Shown: positions 31,868-42,549 of the stretch, in pieces
How positions within the stretch are numbered: the first letter of the stretch is position 1
Layout of the letters: each line of letters begins with the position of its first letter
NCBI GenBank assembly: GCA_015039365.1
Contig: WION01000142.1
Coordinates: forward strand, 62,001-126,000
Direction: 5' to 3'
Length of the DNA: 64,000 nucleotides
Origin: Amanita rubescens
Taxonomy: Eukaryota > Basidiomycota > Agaricomycetes > Agaricales > Amanitaceae
Made by a program: the position numbers and the translations under genes
Notes under the pieces: model-generated
What the model was told of the DNA's origin: nothing
What the model saw: only the letters and a program-made list of their open reading frames with translations
Database searches by the model: none

Positions 31868-33472
31868 CTATGATATACGGGTGTTCTTACCCCGTCCTTT
31901 TATCTGTTTGGGTTTACCGCTAGGCAACTTTGTTTTGCATTCCTCGATCCAACTCAAAACCTGCCGCGAACGTTCGTCTCCAATGTTTTTTTTGCACAAC
32001 TCGCCCCACTTCGGGAGTTCAGTCCCTGCCAGGTGTTCAAACATTTCCTTGAAGTTATTGACTTGGTAATCGTCCAGGCTGCATGGATCTTGCGATACTT
32101 CAAAATTTATATTGAAGAGATCTTTTGCCGCGCTAAAATCGTCAAAACCCCATAGTTTGAAACCCGTATGACAGCTGGTGGTAAACGTCATGACCCCGTG
32201 GATCGTCCCAGATGGTATAACAAAACTCTTGCTAGCGTCCACTAGAAGTAGCTCGAGCTTCTCAAACTCCTCAATTGCGACCGTCATTGAGAATCCGTGA
32301 AGTGTTCCAGAAACATATTTTTTGCAAAATACCTCCAGGTTATGCGTAGTGGGTGGCCAGAAAAGCCATAACTTTGTCCCGGAAATATGTCGTATAAATT
32401 GGGAAGCCCCACAGTAGTCGACGTGGGGATCGGTGATAGACCCCCTGGGGTTAATTGAGCTTAACCATGTAGGCTTTTTGGCCCCCAGACCATGCTCGTA
32501 CACATGGCTGACGCTCCCTTCGAATGGTCCTGCCGTCAAGGAACATTTTCCCAGACCTCCTTTTGTCTCCGGTATGGTCAACGCTCCGAGGAGAGGACAC
32601 GACGAGCCTTTGTCCCCTGCCTGAGACAAGGATGATAGCACGTCCATGATCGTAACATGGGTCACCTGAGTTCCAAGCCCCAAGTTAACCTTGCTGATAT
32701 TCGCGTCTTTCGCCTGACTTAGATCGTGAAGGACGTCTTGAAGTTTGGGTTGGGGGTTGAAGGGTCCATGATCCGCATCTGCGAGTAGATGCACGTGTGT
32801 CATGGCGGTGCCGTGCGGGATCATACATGGATGCTCGATTAATTTTGCGAGGATGTCGCATCCTCGGTCGTGCGTTTGACTGATATTGGATATAGGAGGG
32901 GTGGCCCAGAGAATAAATTTCTCTAGTATCCAACGATTCCCTTCATGTGCCAAATCAGGGAGGGAACGCGTGTTATCGACAGTAGCAGAGAGAGGACTTG
33001 GTGGTATCCCCGTTCGTAGACGCTTTCCGCCTTTGTTTTCATGATCGCTATGGGAGCGCTTCCTACTGGGAGATGACCCTTCAGCTTGTTGATTATTTGA
33101 AGTGCTTGATTTGGTATCAAAGTAGGAGGTGACACTCCTCCACCGGAACACGTATTCCTCCAGCACGAATTTCGATTTGAGCGTTGGGTGAGTCGAATAC
33201 GGCTTATTGAGGCGAGGGCATCGACGTCTCCCGTCTTTACAATCCTCGTCGATAGAACGCCATTTTGAGTGGGCCTTGTAATATATCTTGTGGTTATCAT
33301 GATTTTTGCCTGGTACGACGGGAGGGCAGTTCCTCTCTGCCGTTTCTATCACAACATCCTGAAACGAAGTTTGAACGGCGATATCCCCAACAGAACCGAT
33401 CCGTTCGGCTGGAGCATTAGGCCCGACGAAGAGACTGTAGCATACTTGCCTCTTTTGGAAAGTAAAATTCAT
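31868..33472 (-). CDS. JmjC-domain 2-oxoglutarate/Fe(II) dioxygenase
   Basis: A single exon of 534 residues from ATG 33472-33470 (frame also open a little upstream, without ATG). The C-terminal half has a JmjC fold: INPRGSITDPHVDYCGASQF with H350 and D352 as iron ligands, GTKLWLFWPP, and FVIPSGTIHGVMTF with H425 as the third ligand. Such enzymes hydroxylate proteins or demethylate histone lysines; no reader domain is present, so the substrate is unknown. The N-terminus carries a Cys/His-containing segment and a Ser/Lys-rich linker (SSPSRKRSHSDHENKGGKR) that resembles a nuclear localisation signal. The gene is divergent from the gene at 33976. Satellite arrays lie 3' of it in both copies. Confidence 0.8.
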   Translation of the reverse strand: MNFTFQKRQVCYSLFVGPNAPAERIGSVGDIAVQTSFQDVVIETAERNCPPVVPGKNHDNHKIYYKAHSKWRSIDEDCKDGRRRCPRLNKPYSTHPTLKSKFVLEEYVFRWRSVTSYFDTKSSTSNNQQAEGSSPSRKRSHSDHENKGGKRLRTGIPPSPLSATVDNTRSLPDLAHEGNRWILEKFILWATPPISNISQTHDRGCDILAKLIEHPCMIPHGTAMTHVHLLADADHGPFNPQPKLQDVLHDLSQAKDANISKVNLGLGTQVTHVTIMDVLSSLSQAGDKGSSCPLLGALTIPETKGGLGKCSLTAGPFEGSVSHVYEHGLGAKKPTWLSSINPRGSITDPHVDYCGASQFIRHISGTKLWLFWPPTTHNLEVFCKKYVSGTLHGFSMTVAIEEFEKLELLLVDASKSFVIPSGTIHGVMTFTTSCHTGFKLWGFDDFSAAKDLFNINFEVSQDPCSLDDYQVNNFKEMFEHLAGTELPKWGELCKKNIGDERSRQVLSWIEECKTKLPSGKPKQIKGRGKNTRIS

Positions 33473-33975
33473 GGCCACCTTTCGGAACGCGTCGCTCTCT
33501 GCCTCGCCTCCGCAGTCAGCTATAGTATTCAAGCACCGTAATAGAATCGCTCCTACCGATAGTAGCAGCCGTTATCTCGCCATTGACAGGGTAGTATGTT
33601 TCCGACATTTCTAGTTCCGTTTATAAGTTTTGAGGTTCCAAAGTTCCGAAGCGCGTTGAAGACTGTTAATAGTTTAGAGTCACATGATTATGTATAAATA
33701 CTTAGTATGTACATAGTCATGTGACTCTGAATGCTCGTCTCAAAACAACTGGGATATCTCCACCACATCTTTGAGCGGTGCCCTGAGAAAAGTCCTGGGT
33801 GCATTTAAGGTGGCATCCTTTCAGACTGCACCCGATTTGAAGTGGGAGGAGTGCCCAACGAGCCTACGACATTTGCTTCAGGGGCTTAGTCATGGATGTC
33901 ACACGCTGTAAGTCGTCCAAGGTGTCGTCCCATTAACAACCGAACCATCTTCAACGATACTGCTGTCGCTCAAAA
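33473..33975. promoter_or_regulatory. Divergent promoter region with a lone satellite-like monomer
   Basis: This 503-bp space separates two outward-facing genes, so it must hold both promoters. It contains the third 53-bp hairpin (33676-33728) and, right after it, a diverged single unit of the 182-bp satellite (33745-33880: GAGCGGTGCCCTGAGAAAAG, CTGGGTGCA, CAGACTGCACCCGATTTGA, GTGGGAGGAGTGCC). No clear core promoter was fixed; a TATAAATA sits in the hairpin. Confidence 0.5.
33676..33728. repeat. 53-bp hairpin insert, copy 3
   Basis: Same arms as copies 1 and 2 (AGAGTCACATGATTATGTAT and its inverse), with loop changes (TTAGTATGTACATAG). It lies outside the segmental duplication. Confidence 0.8.
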
Positions 33976-36682
33976 ATGTTTGTAAAGTGCCCCCACATCT
34001 GCATTCATTCCAAAACAAAGACGGCCTCTGGCATCATCTGGAAAAAGGGTTCGACATACTCCAGTCACATTCAAAGCAAATCCATCCACCCAAATTGTGA
34101 CGCCACCTGCCCCGCTTATAAACAACGGAAGCATCCCCACGATGATGTCACGGAGGAGGACTGGCGCCGGTTTGGCGATGCCACATTTGAGAGATTCTTC
34201 AAGAGAAAGGATCGGAATTTATTGGCTCTTGGCGCCATTCCAAGCCAGTGTCTCTCGGGAGAAAACCAAGAGAAGCTGAGCAGTGTGGTAGTTCAGAGTT
34301 CAGGTGAGAGTCATCCTGTGGTGGTTTATTAGTTCAATCTCAATAAACAATTCAGATGTTGAAAATACTGCTATGGCAGCGCCAGGGTCAGGCCCTCCAG
34401 TGGCAGGTCCATCTAGACTTTCCAGGTCCCCTACACCAGCATGGACACCTGGCCAGAGACGTTCCAGGTCCTCGCTCCCCGCTGTACCACCTTCTCCAGA
34501 ATCACCATTTCAACCGTCCCCGGTGACATTGCCTGCTAAGCAGAGATTGGTGATGCCACGGTCAGGCCCTCCGATGGCAGGTCCATCTAGACGTTCCAGG
34601 TCCCCTACACCAGCGCGGGTGCCTAGCCTGAGACGTTCCAGGTCTCCTACACCAGTGAGGACGCCTAGCCTGAGACGCCCCAGGTCTCCTAGTACACCAT
34701 CTCCTGGACCAGCATTCCAACCGTCCCCGGTGTTATCGCCAGCTACCCTGCCGCTGGGCCATGATGTCAGCATTGGGACAACTCCAAAACCTTCACGGAC
34801 GCTCCGGGATATTGGCGTAGGGATGACTCCAAGACCTTCCAGGACGCTCCAGGATGTCAGCATTGGGATGACATCTGGGATTCTATTTGATGTGGGGATT
34901 AACACAGAGGCGCTCTCCGACGATGAATTTCCCATTACCGAATCTGAGCTGGGAATGATTGAAGAATCAGGGATTCTCATTGATGGGGGGGTTGGCACGA
35001 ACGCACTCTCAGAGGATGAATTTGACATTGTTCCTGATTCTGAGCCGGAAAGGATTGAAAGGGCGCTGGCAAATGTATCCCAGGCAGAACCCAGCAACCC
35101 ACAGCCTCAGAGTCCCCAGCTACGGTCACCCATCCCATCACCCGTCCAATTGCCCATCCCATCGCCCAGCCCAGAGCCGCAGCCACAAACTGCGTTTCAC
35201 ATATATGCAGGCGCCTTCCCCAGTCAAGAGGCAGCGATGACAAACAGGTACTATACAGACAGCATCACCATTTGCATTGTGGAAGATCCACGGTTGGTGC
35301 TGTCCACTGTAGAAAATGAGGGTGAGGATTACTGGATGGTGAAATCCGACAGCATCCCCAGCAGGTGGATGAGGAGTTTTGAAGAGGGTATTCCTCAAGC
35401 TGGGAAGAAAAACGCTTGCTGGGAATGGGTACGTCATGATCTTGTCGTCATCTGGCCAGGGCTAATTGATTTTGACAAAGGTTCACGTCTTGTATGCCCT
35501 GCACAAAAAGACGGGTTCCAGCAGGCTTTTCAGCTTGAAATGGACGAGTTTCAAAAATGGACTTTTGAAACAGAACTGGAAGGTATGGGAGGTGTTGAAG
35601 AGCTCAGATCTAGTTCTTGGAGGCATTCCTCTGAGCGGGGATTTTATGTGCGTATATTTATTCCAAAATTTGTTTTTGTCTTTGTAACTTATTGATGACG
35701 GGTGTCAAAATAGGTCGGTGAAGGATGCGTTCACATGTGAGGAGCTTCCAATGGCGATGGAAAGTTTGAAGACGATCTGCAAGATGACGAACGTGTTTCC
35801 GACTCCCGATCAAGAGCTTTGGCTTGGCCAAAAGCTTATGTTGATGGACGGGCTAGCGGAAATCGCAGAGAGGGTGACAAAGACGCATTACCCGAAGTAC
35901 TTTGAGATCAAGGATCCCAGAGATGGCAGGTTGTCGAAGAGGGGTGACCTGCGCATCAAGAGGGGCTATTCTGAACGGCGTCTCCACGTTCCGCAAAACA
36001 GTTTGGATGTATTCAGAGAAAAGCTCCAGAAATGGGTTGAAGATACGGAGCAGGCTTACGACCACGACGTCCTCAGACAATTGGGGGTGGAAGCTAGGTG
36101 GATTGGGACTTCATATGTGGAAACGTTGAAGTGGGTGGGAGAGATGCGGGTGTATTTTGTGGGTGGGGTGAGGCGGAAAACGCTTTGGACTCTACCGAAA
36201 GCAGGCGGTTTATCGCTGAGTCAAAAGTCGGAAGACTTTATTGAGTAAGTTTTGTTTTCATTCGGTTCAACTTGATATGATTATCATTATATAATATTTT
36301 TAGGGGTGTTGGCGAGAAGAAAGGGAAGCTAAAGATGGAGCCAGAAGGGTTTGAGAAGGTAAAGGAGGGATTCCGGGACTTTGTTGAGGAGTCGTACAGA
36401 GCGCTGGTGAAGAAGGCGGAGAAGGATATGGGAACGGGAAACTCGGACCTACGAGTTTTCTGCCGGTTGGATGTGGCGGCTATGAGGGTAGAAGAAAGCG
36501 AGGGGGCTTCGGAAGGGATGGGGTTCTTTGTAAATGGGGTACGGGGGATGGGTGCGGGGCTGTTCTTTTCTTACGCGGGGCAAGACATGGAGGAGTTTTC
36601 GAAGGATATAGCGATAGCTCTCAGAACTTGGGTGGCTATCAGGAGGTCTGTCAGGGAAGAGGTGGAAGGGGTGGAAGCATAG
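33976..36682 (+). CDS. Cys/His-rich plus ATP-grasp-like protein, paralog 1
   Basis: Five exons join in phase: 33976-34303, 34356-35428, 35481-35647, 35714-36244, 36304-36682, giving 825 residues; all introns are GT-AG. The N-terminus has a probable zinc-binding cluster (KCPHICIHSKTKTASG, then HIQSKSIHPNCDATCP). A long Pro/Ser-rich region follows, with repeats of GPPVAGPSR and RRSRSPTPARVPSLRR type. The C-terminal third looks like an ATP-grasp ligase: DLRIKRGYSERRLHV (phosphate-binding Lys loop), ETLKWVGEMRVYFVGG, and SDLRVFCRLDV with FFVNGV (metal ligands). In this copy the last motif reads FVNGV where paralog 2 has FVNEV, so a metal-ligand Glu may be lost. Fold assignment is by motif only; substrate unknown. 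Confidence 0.7.
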
Positions 36683-36802
36683 CTATTGTGATATAAATGT
36701 GATATAAAATAACAAGTTTGCATGGCAATAGCATGGGCGATCTTGCAGAGCCTACCTCTCTCTTTGGTCCTCTCTTTGGGGCTCTCTTTGGTGCACAAGA
36801 AT

Positions 36803-37145
36803 TAACAAAATCACTCAAGTCTGAACAGTCAGAGTGCAGAATGAACGGCGAACGAACACGGCGAACAAACGGCTAACAAACAGCTAAAAGAATTAGCTCT
36901 CAAGTCTGAATAGTCAGATGGCAGAACGAACGGCGAACGAACGCGTCAAGAAAACAGCTATCAAACAGCTAAAAGAATTAGCTCTCAAGTCTGAATAGTC
37001 AGATGGCAGAACGAACGGCGAACGAACGCGTCAAGAAAACAGCTATCAAACAGCTAAAAGAATTAGCTCTCAAGTCTGAATAGTCAGATCACAGAATGAA
37101 CGTCGAAAGAACAGCGATCGAACGGCAAACAAACAGCTAACAAAC
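36803..37145. repeat. 84-bp tandem repeat between converging genes
   Basis: The unit AATTAGCTCTCAAGTCTGAA recurs at about 36892, 36976 and 37060 with a worn copy at 36803. It contains GAACGGCGAACGAACG and is the reverse complement of tracts inside the 0.5-kb repeats (22204-22290, 31200-31350). Confidence 0.8.
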
Positions 37146-37260
37146 CACTAGCAGACTCAAAAGGGACTCAAAGGAATGACAGGCCACAGCAACAAAGCAA
37201 GTTTATATTAATGTAATGTATAAAAAATTAAAAAAAACAAAAAAAAGACGCCAAGGCCCT

Positions 37261-39068
37261 CTACGTGAGGGGAGCTGGGAGGGTCCCAAATCCTTTGGAT
37301 GACCCCCAACCCGGCTCTTTGTTCTCCAACTGGTCCAGGCTTTCCTGGGGGGAGAAGAACACCGATCCTATCCTTCCTGGGGTCGTGTTGTGCTTCCCAG
37401 AGTGGTAAGGAGTGATAAAGAACTTGGCGACATAGTGAAACAGGTGGGCGGACCGGAAAAAGCAGATGTGGCCTGACATGTAGCTAAAGTTCAAGTTCAG
37501 CAGCTGAGATGAGAAAAAAGAGAGGAAGAATAGGACCTCACCTCAGCTTGGCGCTTAATTCTGGAACGATCATTTCCCCGCCGTCGAAGAAGCCGCAGGG
37601 GAATGAAACGGTCGGCCCCTCATCCTTGTCGTCGACGTGGAGTCTCCCCTGCAGCTTGTAGATCAAGGCTCTTCCGAGCCAAGGTCCACAATCCTGTTTG
37701 ACCCAGACGCCAGCCTCAAAGGCGCGTCGGAATTTTTTGTATTCCTCGGGGAAGAGGAACTGGAAGTATTGCGAAAGCATTTCGGCCAAGGGGCTGCTGG
37801 CGAGGTAGTAGTTTTGGAGGGCGAGGTGGGCCTTGGAGCATTCGCCTCCTGCGCCTACTTCCTGAGACGACGGGGTCAAATTGAATAAGAAAGAAAGAAA
37901 AACGAACGAAGGAAAGGACTTGCTTTGTGCGCTTGCTGTGGCCAGGCCTGAACGATGTGCCTAACCCCCTTTCTCTCCTCCACTACTTCCTTCGTTTTTC
38001 GGTCATAAAATCTGTTGACGCGGGGGTTTTCGAGGCCTGACTCGAAGAGGTGGCGCTTCTCGGGGCCGGTGATGGTTGGCTGCTTCATGGAGAAAAGGTG
38101 CTGGGTTCGTTCGTGGTACGAAGTCAGCACGTCGCCCTAACAAACGAACGGAAGAACGTAAGCCAAAAGAAGAGGTAAACGGAAGGTAGGAGAGGCTCAC
38201 CGCAATCCCGTCGGAAACGATCTCTTTCCCCGCATTTTTGGCGAGACGAAGATCCTCCAACCCGCGGCCTTCGATTTGCATGTCATAATTGTCCCAAAAG
38301 GCGTCCTTCTTGAGAGTGTACTCCTTCGGGGGATCATCCTTGATCCGTTCGGCCATGTAGTTGAAAAGCCGGACGCCGTTTTTGTCGAAATATTGAGCGG
38401 AGAAGGGGCGGGACTCGATGCGCCTCTTTTCTAGTTTGTCGCACAAACCTTGTAGAAACTCTTGCGCAGCTTTGCCTTTGCTAGAGGCGCCCAGCTCCTC
38501 CAGCGAGAACGGAATGGTAATTTTGTCGGCGAAATTCATGAATTGTTGGACGCGCAGGGGGGGCATTCGGAGCATGTGCTGGAATCGCGCGGCTACGCTC
38601 CTCGCGACGCCTTCGGTGCCGATCGACTTGGGGAGGGCCTGGGTAAAATACTTGACTGGCCTAACCTCCTGTTCCTTAGTGTAACGCTGTGAAAAAGATA
38701 ATAGTTGAGCCTTTTTAAATAACGAAAAGACGAGGAAAGATAGCTCACCGGTAATTTCCGCGTCGGAGAGCGCGACGCGCGGCGTCGGCATTTCTGCAGG
38801 AGAAGCGGTTAGATTGGGGTTAAAAACGGCATAGGGGAAACTTGCCTGTTGGCCCCCAGAGCGGGCGGGAGCGGGAGAGGAGGACCTGGAGCGGCGAGGA
38901 GCGGCGGAGGGGGCGTCGGGCGCCTGGGGCAAAGGGGCAAAGGGGGAAAAACGGTGAAAATGCTGTTAAAGATAGATGAGGGAAACATACGGGGGCTCTT
39001 TTTTTGCCTTTTGCCTGAGCCTTTCGGCCCCTAGATTGAGAGGGAGGGAGAGAGGAGCTTTGAGGCAT
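37261..39068 (-). CDS. TET/JBP-like 2-oxoglutarate/Fe(II) dioxygenase
   Basis: Read as six exons: 39068-38991, 38923-38201, 38136-37924, 37861-37542, 37483-37261, with a possible further split near 38748-38687. The C-terminal domain carries LHVDDKDEGPTVSF (HxD iron ligands), FFDGGEMIVPEL, then after an intron SYMSGHICFFRSAHLFHYV (distal His) and GRIGSVFFS (2-oxoglutarate Arg). This order matches basidiomycete TET/JBP family oxygenases, which oxidise 5-methylcytosine or thymine in DNA. The intron 37923-37862 begins GCAAGT and ends CAG, a GC-AG intron in phase. The N-terminal part is unassigned and begins with a basic, Ser-rich stretch. The gene converges on the ATP-grasp-like gene. The family call rests on motifs; the exact substrate is not known. 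Confidence 0.65.
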
Positions 39069-39219
39069 TTTTCGGTTTTCGGGAGGTGAGAGTTATGTTG
39101 AAAAGGGCGTGAGAAACGAGTTTATGAGCCCCGTCGGCTATTCACTTCGATGGCTGCCCTGTTAAACGGTGGAGGCAGATGGCGTTGGAATAAAACATTT
39201 CAGTTTGTTGTATAATAAA

Positions 39220-39640
39220 TCCAGAAAGAACTCGGAACGAATGGAATGGATGAAGAGCGATAAATGGGGAACGAACTTGGAACGAAATTTAGCCGCAGCT
39301 CATCCGTTATTTATCGGATTCACTTCAACCAGGTAGCAATAGAAAGTCCTTGAAAATGTCTTTCTATTGATCTTAAACTTGGGCAAAGAATCTCAGTGGA
39401 TGTAGAGCGATAAACGGGGAACGAACTTGGAACGAACTTGGAACGAAATTTAGCCGCATCTCATCCGTTATTTGTCGGATTCGTTTCAACCAACCTGCAA
39501 CAGGAAGCCCTTAAAAAGGCCTTTCTATCGGTGTTTAGGGTGGTGAAAGAATTTCAGCGAATGAGGTGCTATAGCTGAGGAACGAACTTGGAACGAACTT
39601 TGGCCAAATCTCGCCCGTTATTTATCAGATTGGCTTCAAC
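39220..39640. repeat. Tandem repeat of 150-160 bp with 11-bp subrepeat
   Basis: Three units share GAGCGATAAANGGGGAACGA, CATCCGTTATTTNTCGGATT and TTTCAACCAA. The subrepeat GAACGAACTTG (11 bp) occurs up to three times per unit. A fourth partial unit abuts the broken copia element at about 40930-41050 (AAAGCCCTTGAGAATAGCTT, then GAACGAACTT). Confidence 0.75.
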
Positions 39641-39959
39641 CAACTACCAAAAGGTAGCCCTAGGAGAGGTCTTTGAGGAGCTAGAGCAGGTTTTTGACGG
39701 GCAGCTTCCTCTTCTTCTTGCCCCAAGCGTTCTTTTGCTCAAAGTCAATTTGACCTGCCCTAAAGTCACGTGCGGGACGCAATAATTCGCCTTTAATCCA
39801 GACATTTTTTTACAAACAAGTCTAACTACTTTTTACAACCAGAGCGTGTAACTAGTGTAACTATGAGCTAGCTAGCATGTATCACAAAAAGGTGGGGAAT
39901 ATGGCCATACTCCGGAGCAGGTAAAAAAGAAACAAAACAAAACAAAACAAAATGAACCC

Positions 39960-40290
39960 TAACGAAGCTAACTCTAATGGTGATTGGTGGTCTGCGAACG
40001 AATGGCGGTCTGAATGGCGGATGGCGGTCTGAATGGCGGTCTGAATGGCGTGGCGGTCCTAAACCCGAAACGAACCCGAAACGAACGAACGGCGGTCTGC
40101 AATGGGCTAGTGAGCCTTTGGTAAAAAACAAAAGAACCGAAACAAACCTGGTCTGCGAACGAATGGCTGAGAACCCAAAACGAACCCAAAACGAACGAAC
40201 GGCGGTCTGCAATTGGCCAGTCAGCCTCTGGTAAAAAACAACAAAATGAAACGCACCGGCACCCGGACACCTGAACGAAACGAATCCTAA
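39960..40290. repeat. Short GC-rich tandem repeats
   Basis: ATGGCGGTCTGA repeats with a 12-20-bp period at 39998-40055, followed by two units of CGAACGAACGGCGGTCTGCA with AATTGGCCAGT-type tails (about 115 bp apart). No coding potential is credited to the overlapping open frames. Confidence 0.65.
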
Positions 40291-41066
40291 ACGAACGATA
40301 CCTGCAATTGGGATGTCAGCAGCTGGAACAAAACGAAGGGGCAAAATGAACGATAATGCGCTTGCTCAGTGATTGGCGATTGTAGATGTTGGTGTTGGTG
40401 CGTCGAAATGTCAGAACGGTGCGGTCCAGAACGATTGTGCGCAAAGCGCTAATGCCCCCAGTCCAAAAATACCCTTGCCCGGAGACGTTCTCGTCTCACA
40501 AATTGGACAAGGGGCGCAGACCGGAGACGTTCTCGTCTCACGCTGTTTGGTCTACGCAGGAGGAGACCCCTCGGAGCGGAACCAGACGTTTTCCTGCATT
40601 GCTGGCGCCAGCTTTGCGGAAAGGCCCGTGTGAACAGCGCAGAACAGCTACTCTGCGGACCAGCCGCAGCGCAGTGCCCTTTGCCTTTGCCCTTTGGGAA
40701 TCACCTCCTAAATGCCCCGGATTCAAATTGCCCCAGATTCAATGCCCCCAGATTCAAAAATTTTGCCCAAAGGAAGGTGGAAGCTGGATGGTCGGTGGTG
40801 GTGGGTGGAGGAAGAAAAAACGACGCGTCGACGCGTTGACGCGTTAAGCGTGAGACACAACCAAACAATGACAAATAATAACTCAAGAACGAAATTGGCT
40901 CGGTGCGCTACCTACCTTGCGCTCTTTTTTTGCTTTAGCCAAAGTGCTGGTGGAAAGCCCTTGAGAATAGCTTTCCATTGGTATCTTGTTTATATAAATA
41001 TGTTGAGCGGTTTTGGAAAAATTCCAGAAAGAACTCCGAACGAACTTTACTTGTAGCGCCATCATC
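40291..41066. other. Intergenic, two small hairpin repeats, otherwise nothing
   Basis: CGGAGACGTTCTCGTCTCAC occurs twice, near 40480 and 40521, each able to fold through GAGACG and CGTCTC. The rest up to the copia remnant has short overlapping open frames on both strands with no recognisable protein. Confidence 0.5.
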
Positions 41067-42129
41067 CTAAAGACCCACGAACACTCCAAACTTCTTGAGT
41101 GTCTCCAGCTCTTCGTTGCATGCTTTCTCCCATTTGTCTCGGTCGTCCCGGGCCAGCGCGTCGTGGTAGGAGATGGGATCTCCCGAGACGGCGGCATTGG
41201 CTGACTTGGTGGTCACACCTGTGACTTGCGTCACGTTCCCCTTGAGGCTCTCGTCCTCGTTATCTCTGGCCTCTCCTCCTTCCACACCCGCTCCTCCACC
41301 CAAATGACGGGCGCTTCTGCTCCCATATGAAGTCCTGGAGTACCTCTCGTCGTCATCAGGCACTGGCGCCCTTCGGATCCTCACGCAACGATGAAGTTCA
41401 GTGGCTTGAGTTGTTGGAGGTAGATAAGGGTTTGTAGGCGGTAGATGTGAGTTTCTAAGGTGAGTTCCAGTGTTTCTGGGGGTTTTTGAGGTCGCTGAAA
41501 CCGATGGCGTTGTCGGCGTAGCGCGAAAATCGGTTACGGATCCGCTAGGACGGTTTTTACCATTATCAGGGGCTGAAGATGATCTGGTGTTGGAACCAGA
41601 GCTCCCTGCTGCACCATACCCCTCAGACGAAGTGTCTGAGTTGTAATAGTCGTCGTCGTCGTCGCTATCGCCATCTAGAAGCTTCTGGAGGTCCACAGAG
41701 GAGTCAGAGTCAGACTCTGCCTGTTTCTCCTCCTTGACAGGTAAGATCTGCGTTTCTACCTCGTTCTGGCTGATTTCTGTTTCGATTCGGACTCTACTAG
41801 GTTCACTAGTTCGCTTTCTGAACGTCCCGGGACTCCACAATGCGCCCACTCGATCGATGAACGAGCATAAAGGCCCTTTTATGTTCTGAATACCCCAGGT
41901 GAGTGCATTCAAGCGTTTTCTTGTCCAGTTTCTGACGTTTTTCTTGTGGAACATGTACATAGCCTTTGCATCCGAAGATCCGAAGGTGTGCGACGGACGG
42001 TTTGTAACCGGTATAGGCTTCAAACGGCGTAACCTGTTGTTTTAAGGTGCGTGTAGGTGTCCGGTTAATGACGTATGCGGCGTGACTGACTGCAAAACTC
42101 CAGTACGTGTTTGAAAGACCGGCATCTTG
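41067..42129 (-). pseudogene. Old copia element, integrase C-terminus to start of RT
   Basis: Read on the minus strand from 42129, the first frame continues the integrase (VSHAAYVINRTPTRT, PFEAYTGYKPSVAHLRIF, YVHVPQEKRQKLD). A frame change leads into an acidic Ser/Asp linker, and the sequence ends at DPISYHDALARDDRDKWEKA with NEELETLKKFGVF, the entrance of the copia reverse transcriptase. RT and RNase H are missing, because the remnant stops against tandem repeats at 41067. It joins 50454 once the young copia element is removed. Confidence 0.8.
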
Positions 42130-42534
42130 TGACGAAAGGGAAACGCCCAGTAGCGCAGCGTCGAGGAGTTAAAGCGATAGCTTACCCGATGTGTACAGTA
42201 GCTAACCACTCAGCTGAGAAGATGGTGGTAGGAGGTTAAGAGAGCTTGTTCCTATTCTACGGTACATGGCAGGTTTATATACTGTCTGTGTCCTAATAGG
42301 TAACAACATAGGTAAATATATGTAACTACATATGTCATACTCATATATGGAAATATGGAGCTGCGCTGATGTCATGCGCAGCTATGGTGTCATATGGCGC
42401 CATCCGCAGTAAGGATGACGCAAGCGTACTAGAACCTTCTACAAGGTTCTATCTATATATATCCTAATCTTGCTTAGTAAGCAGATAAGATAAGATCTCC
42501 TTGTTATCTTAGATTAGATAAGATAACTTCGTCA
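42130..42534 (-). repeat. 3' LTR of young copia element
   Basis: 405-bp direct repeat of 50049-50453; contains AT-rich blocks (TATATATATC) and GATAAGATAA motifs near the edge. Confidence 0.95.
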
Positions 42535-42549
42535 CACCCCCTCGCTAAG

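Larger units (their letters stand above)
24776..33469. repeat. Segmental duplication, copy B
   Basis: Tandem copy of 13603-24594, about 8.7 kb. It lacks the foldback element, has slightly fewer satellite units and three rather than two 0.5-kb repeats, and ends at the start codon of the JmjC gene. Unlike copy A, it continues into the gene's promoter and a neighbouring gene, so the right end of B is probably the original locus (inference). Confidence 0.9.

Noticed and set aside
38687..38748. 62-nt GT-AG intron in the TET/JBP-like gene
   Set aside because: Splicing it shifts the frame to an early stop, whereas reading through stays open; left as a possible alternative only.
40373..40886. Overlapping open frames on both strands in GC-rich sequence
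   Set aside because: No motif, no consistent frame and no splice-linked continuation; they arise from base composition.
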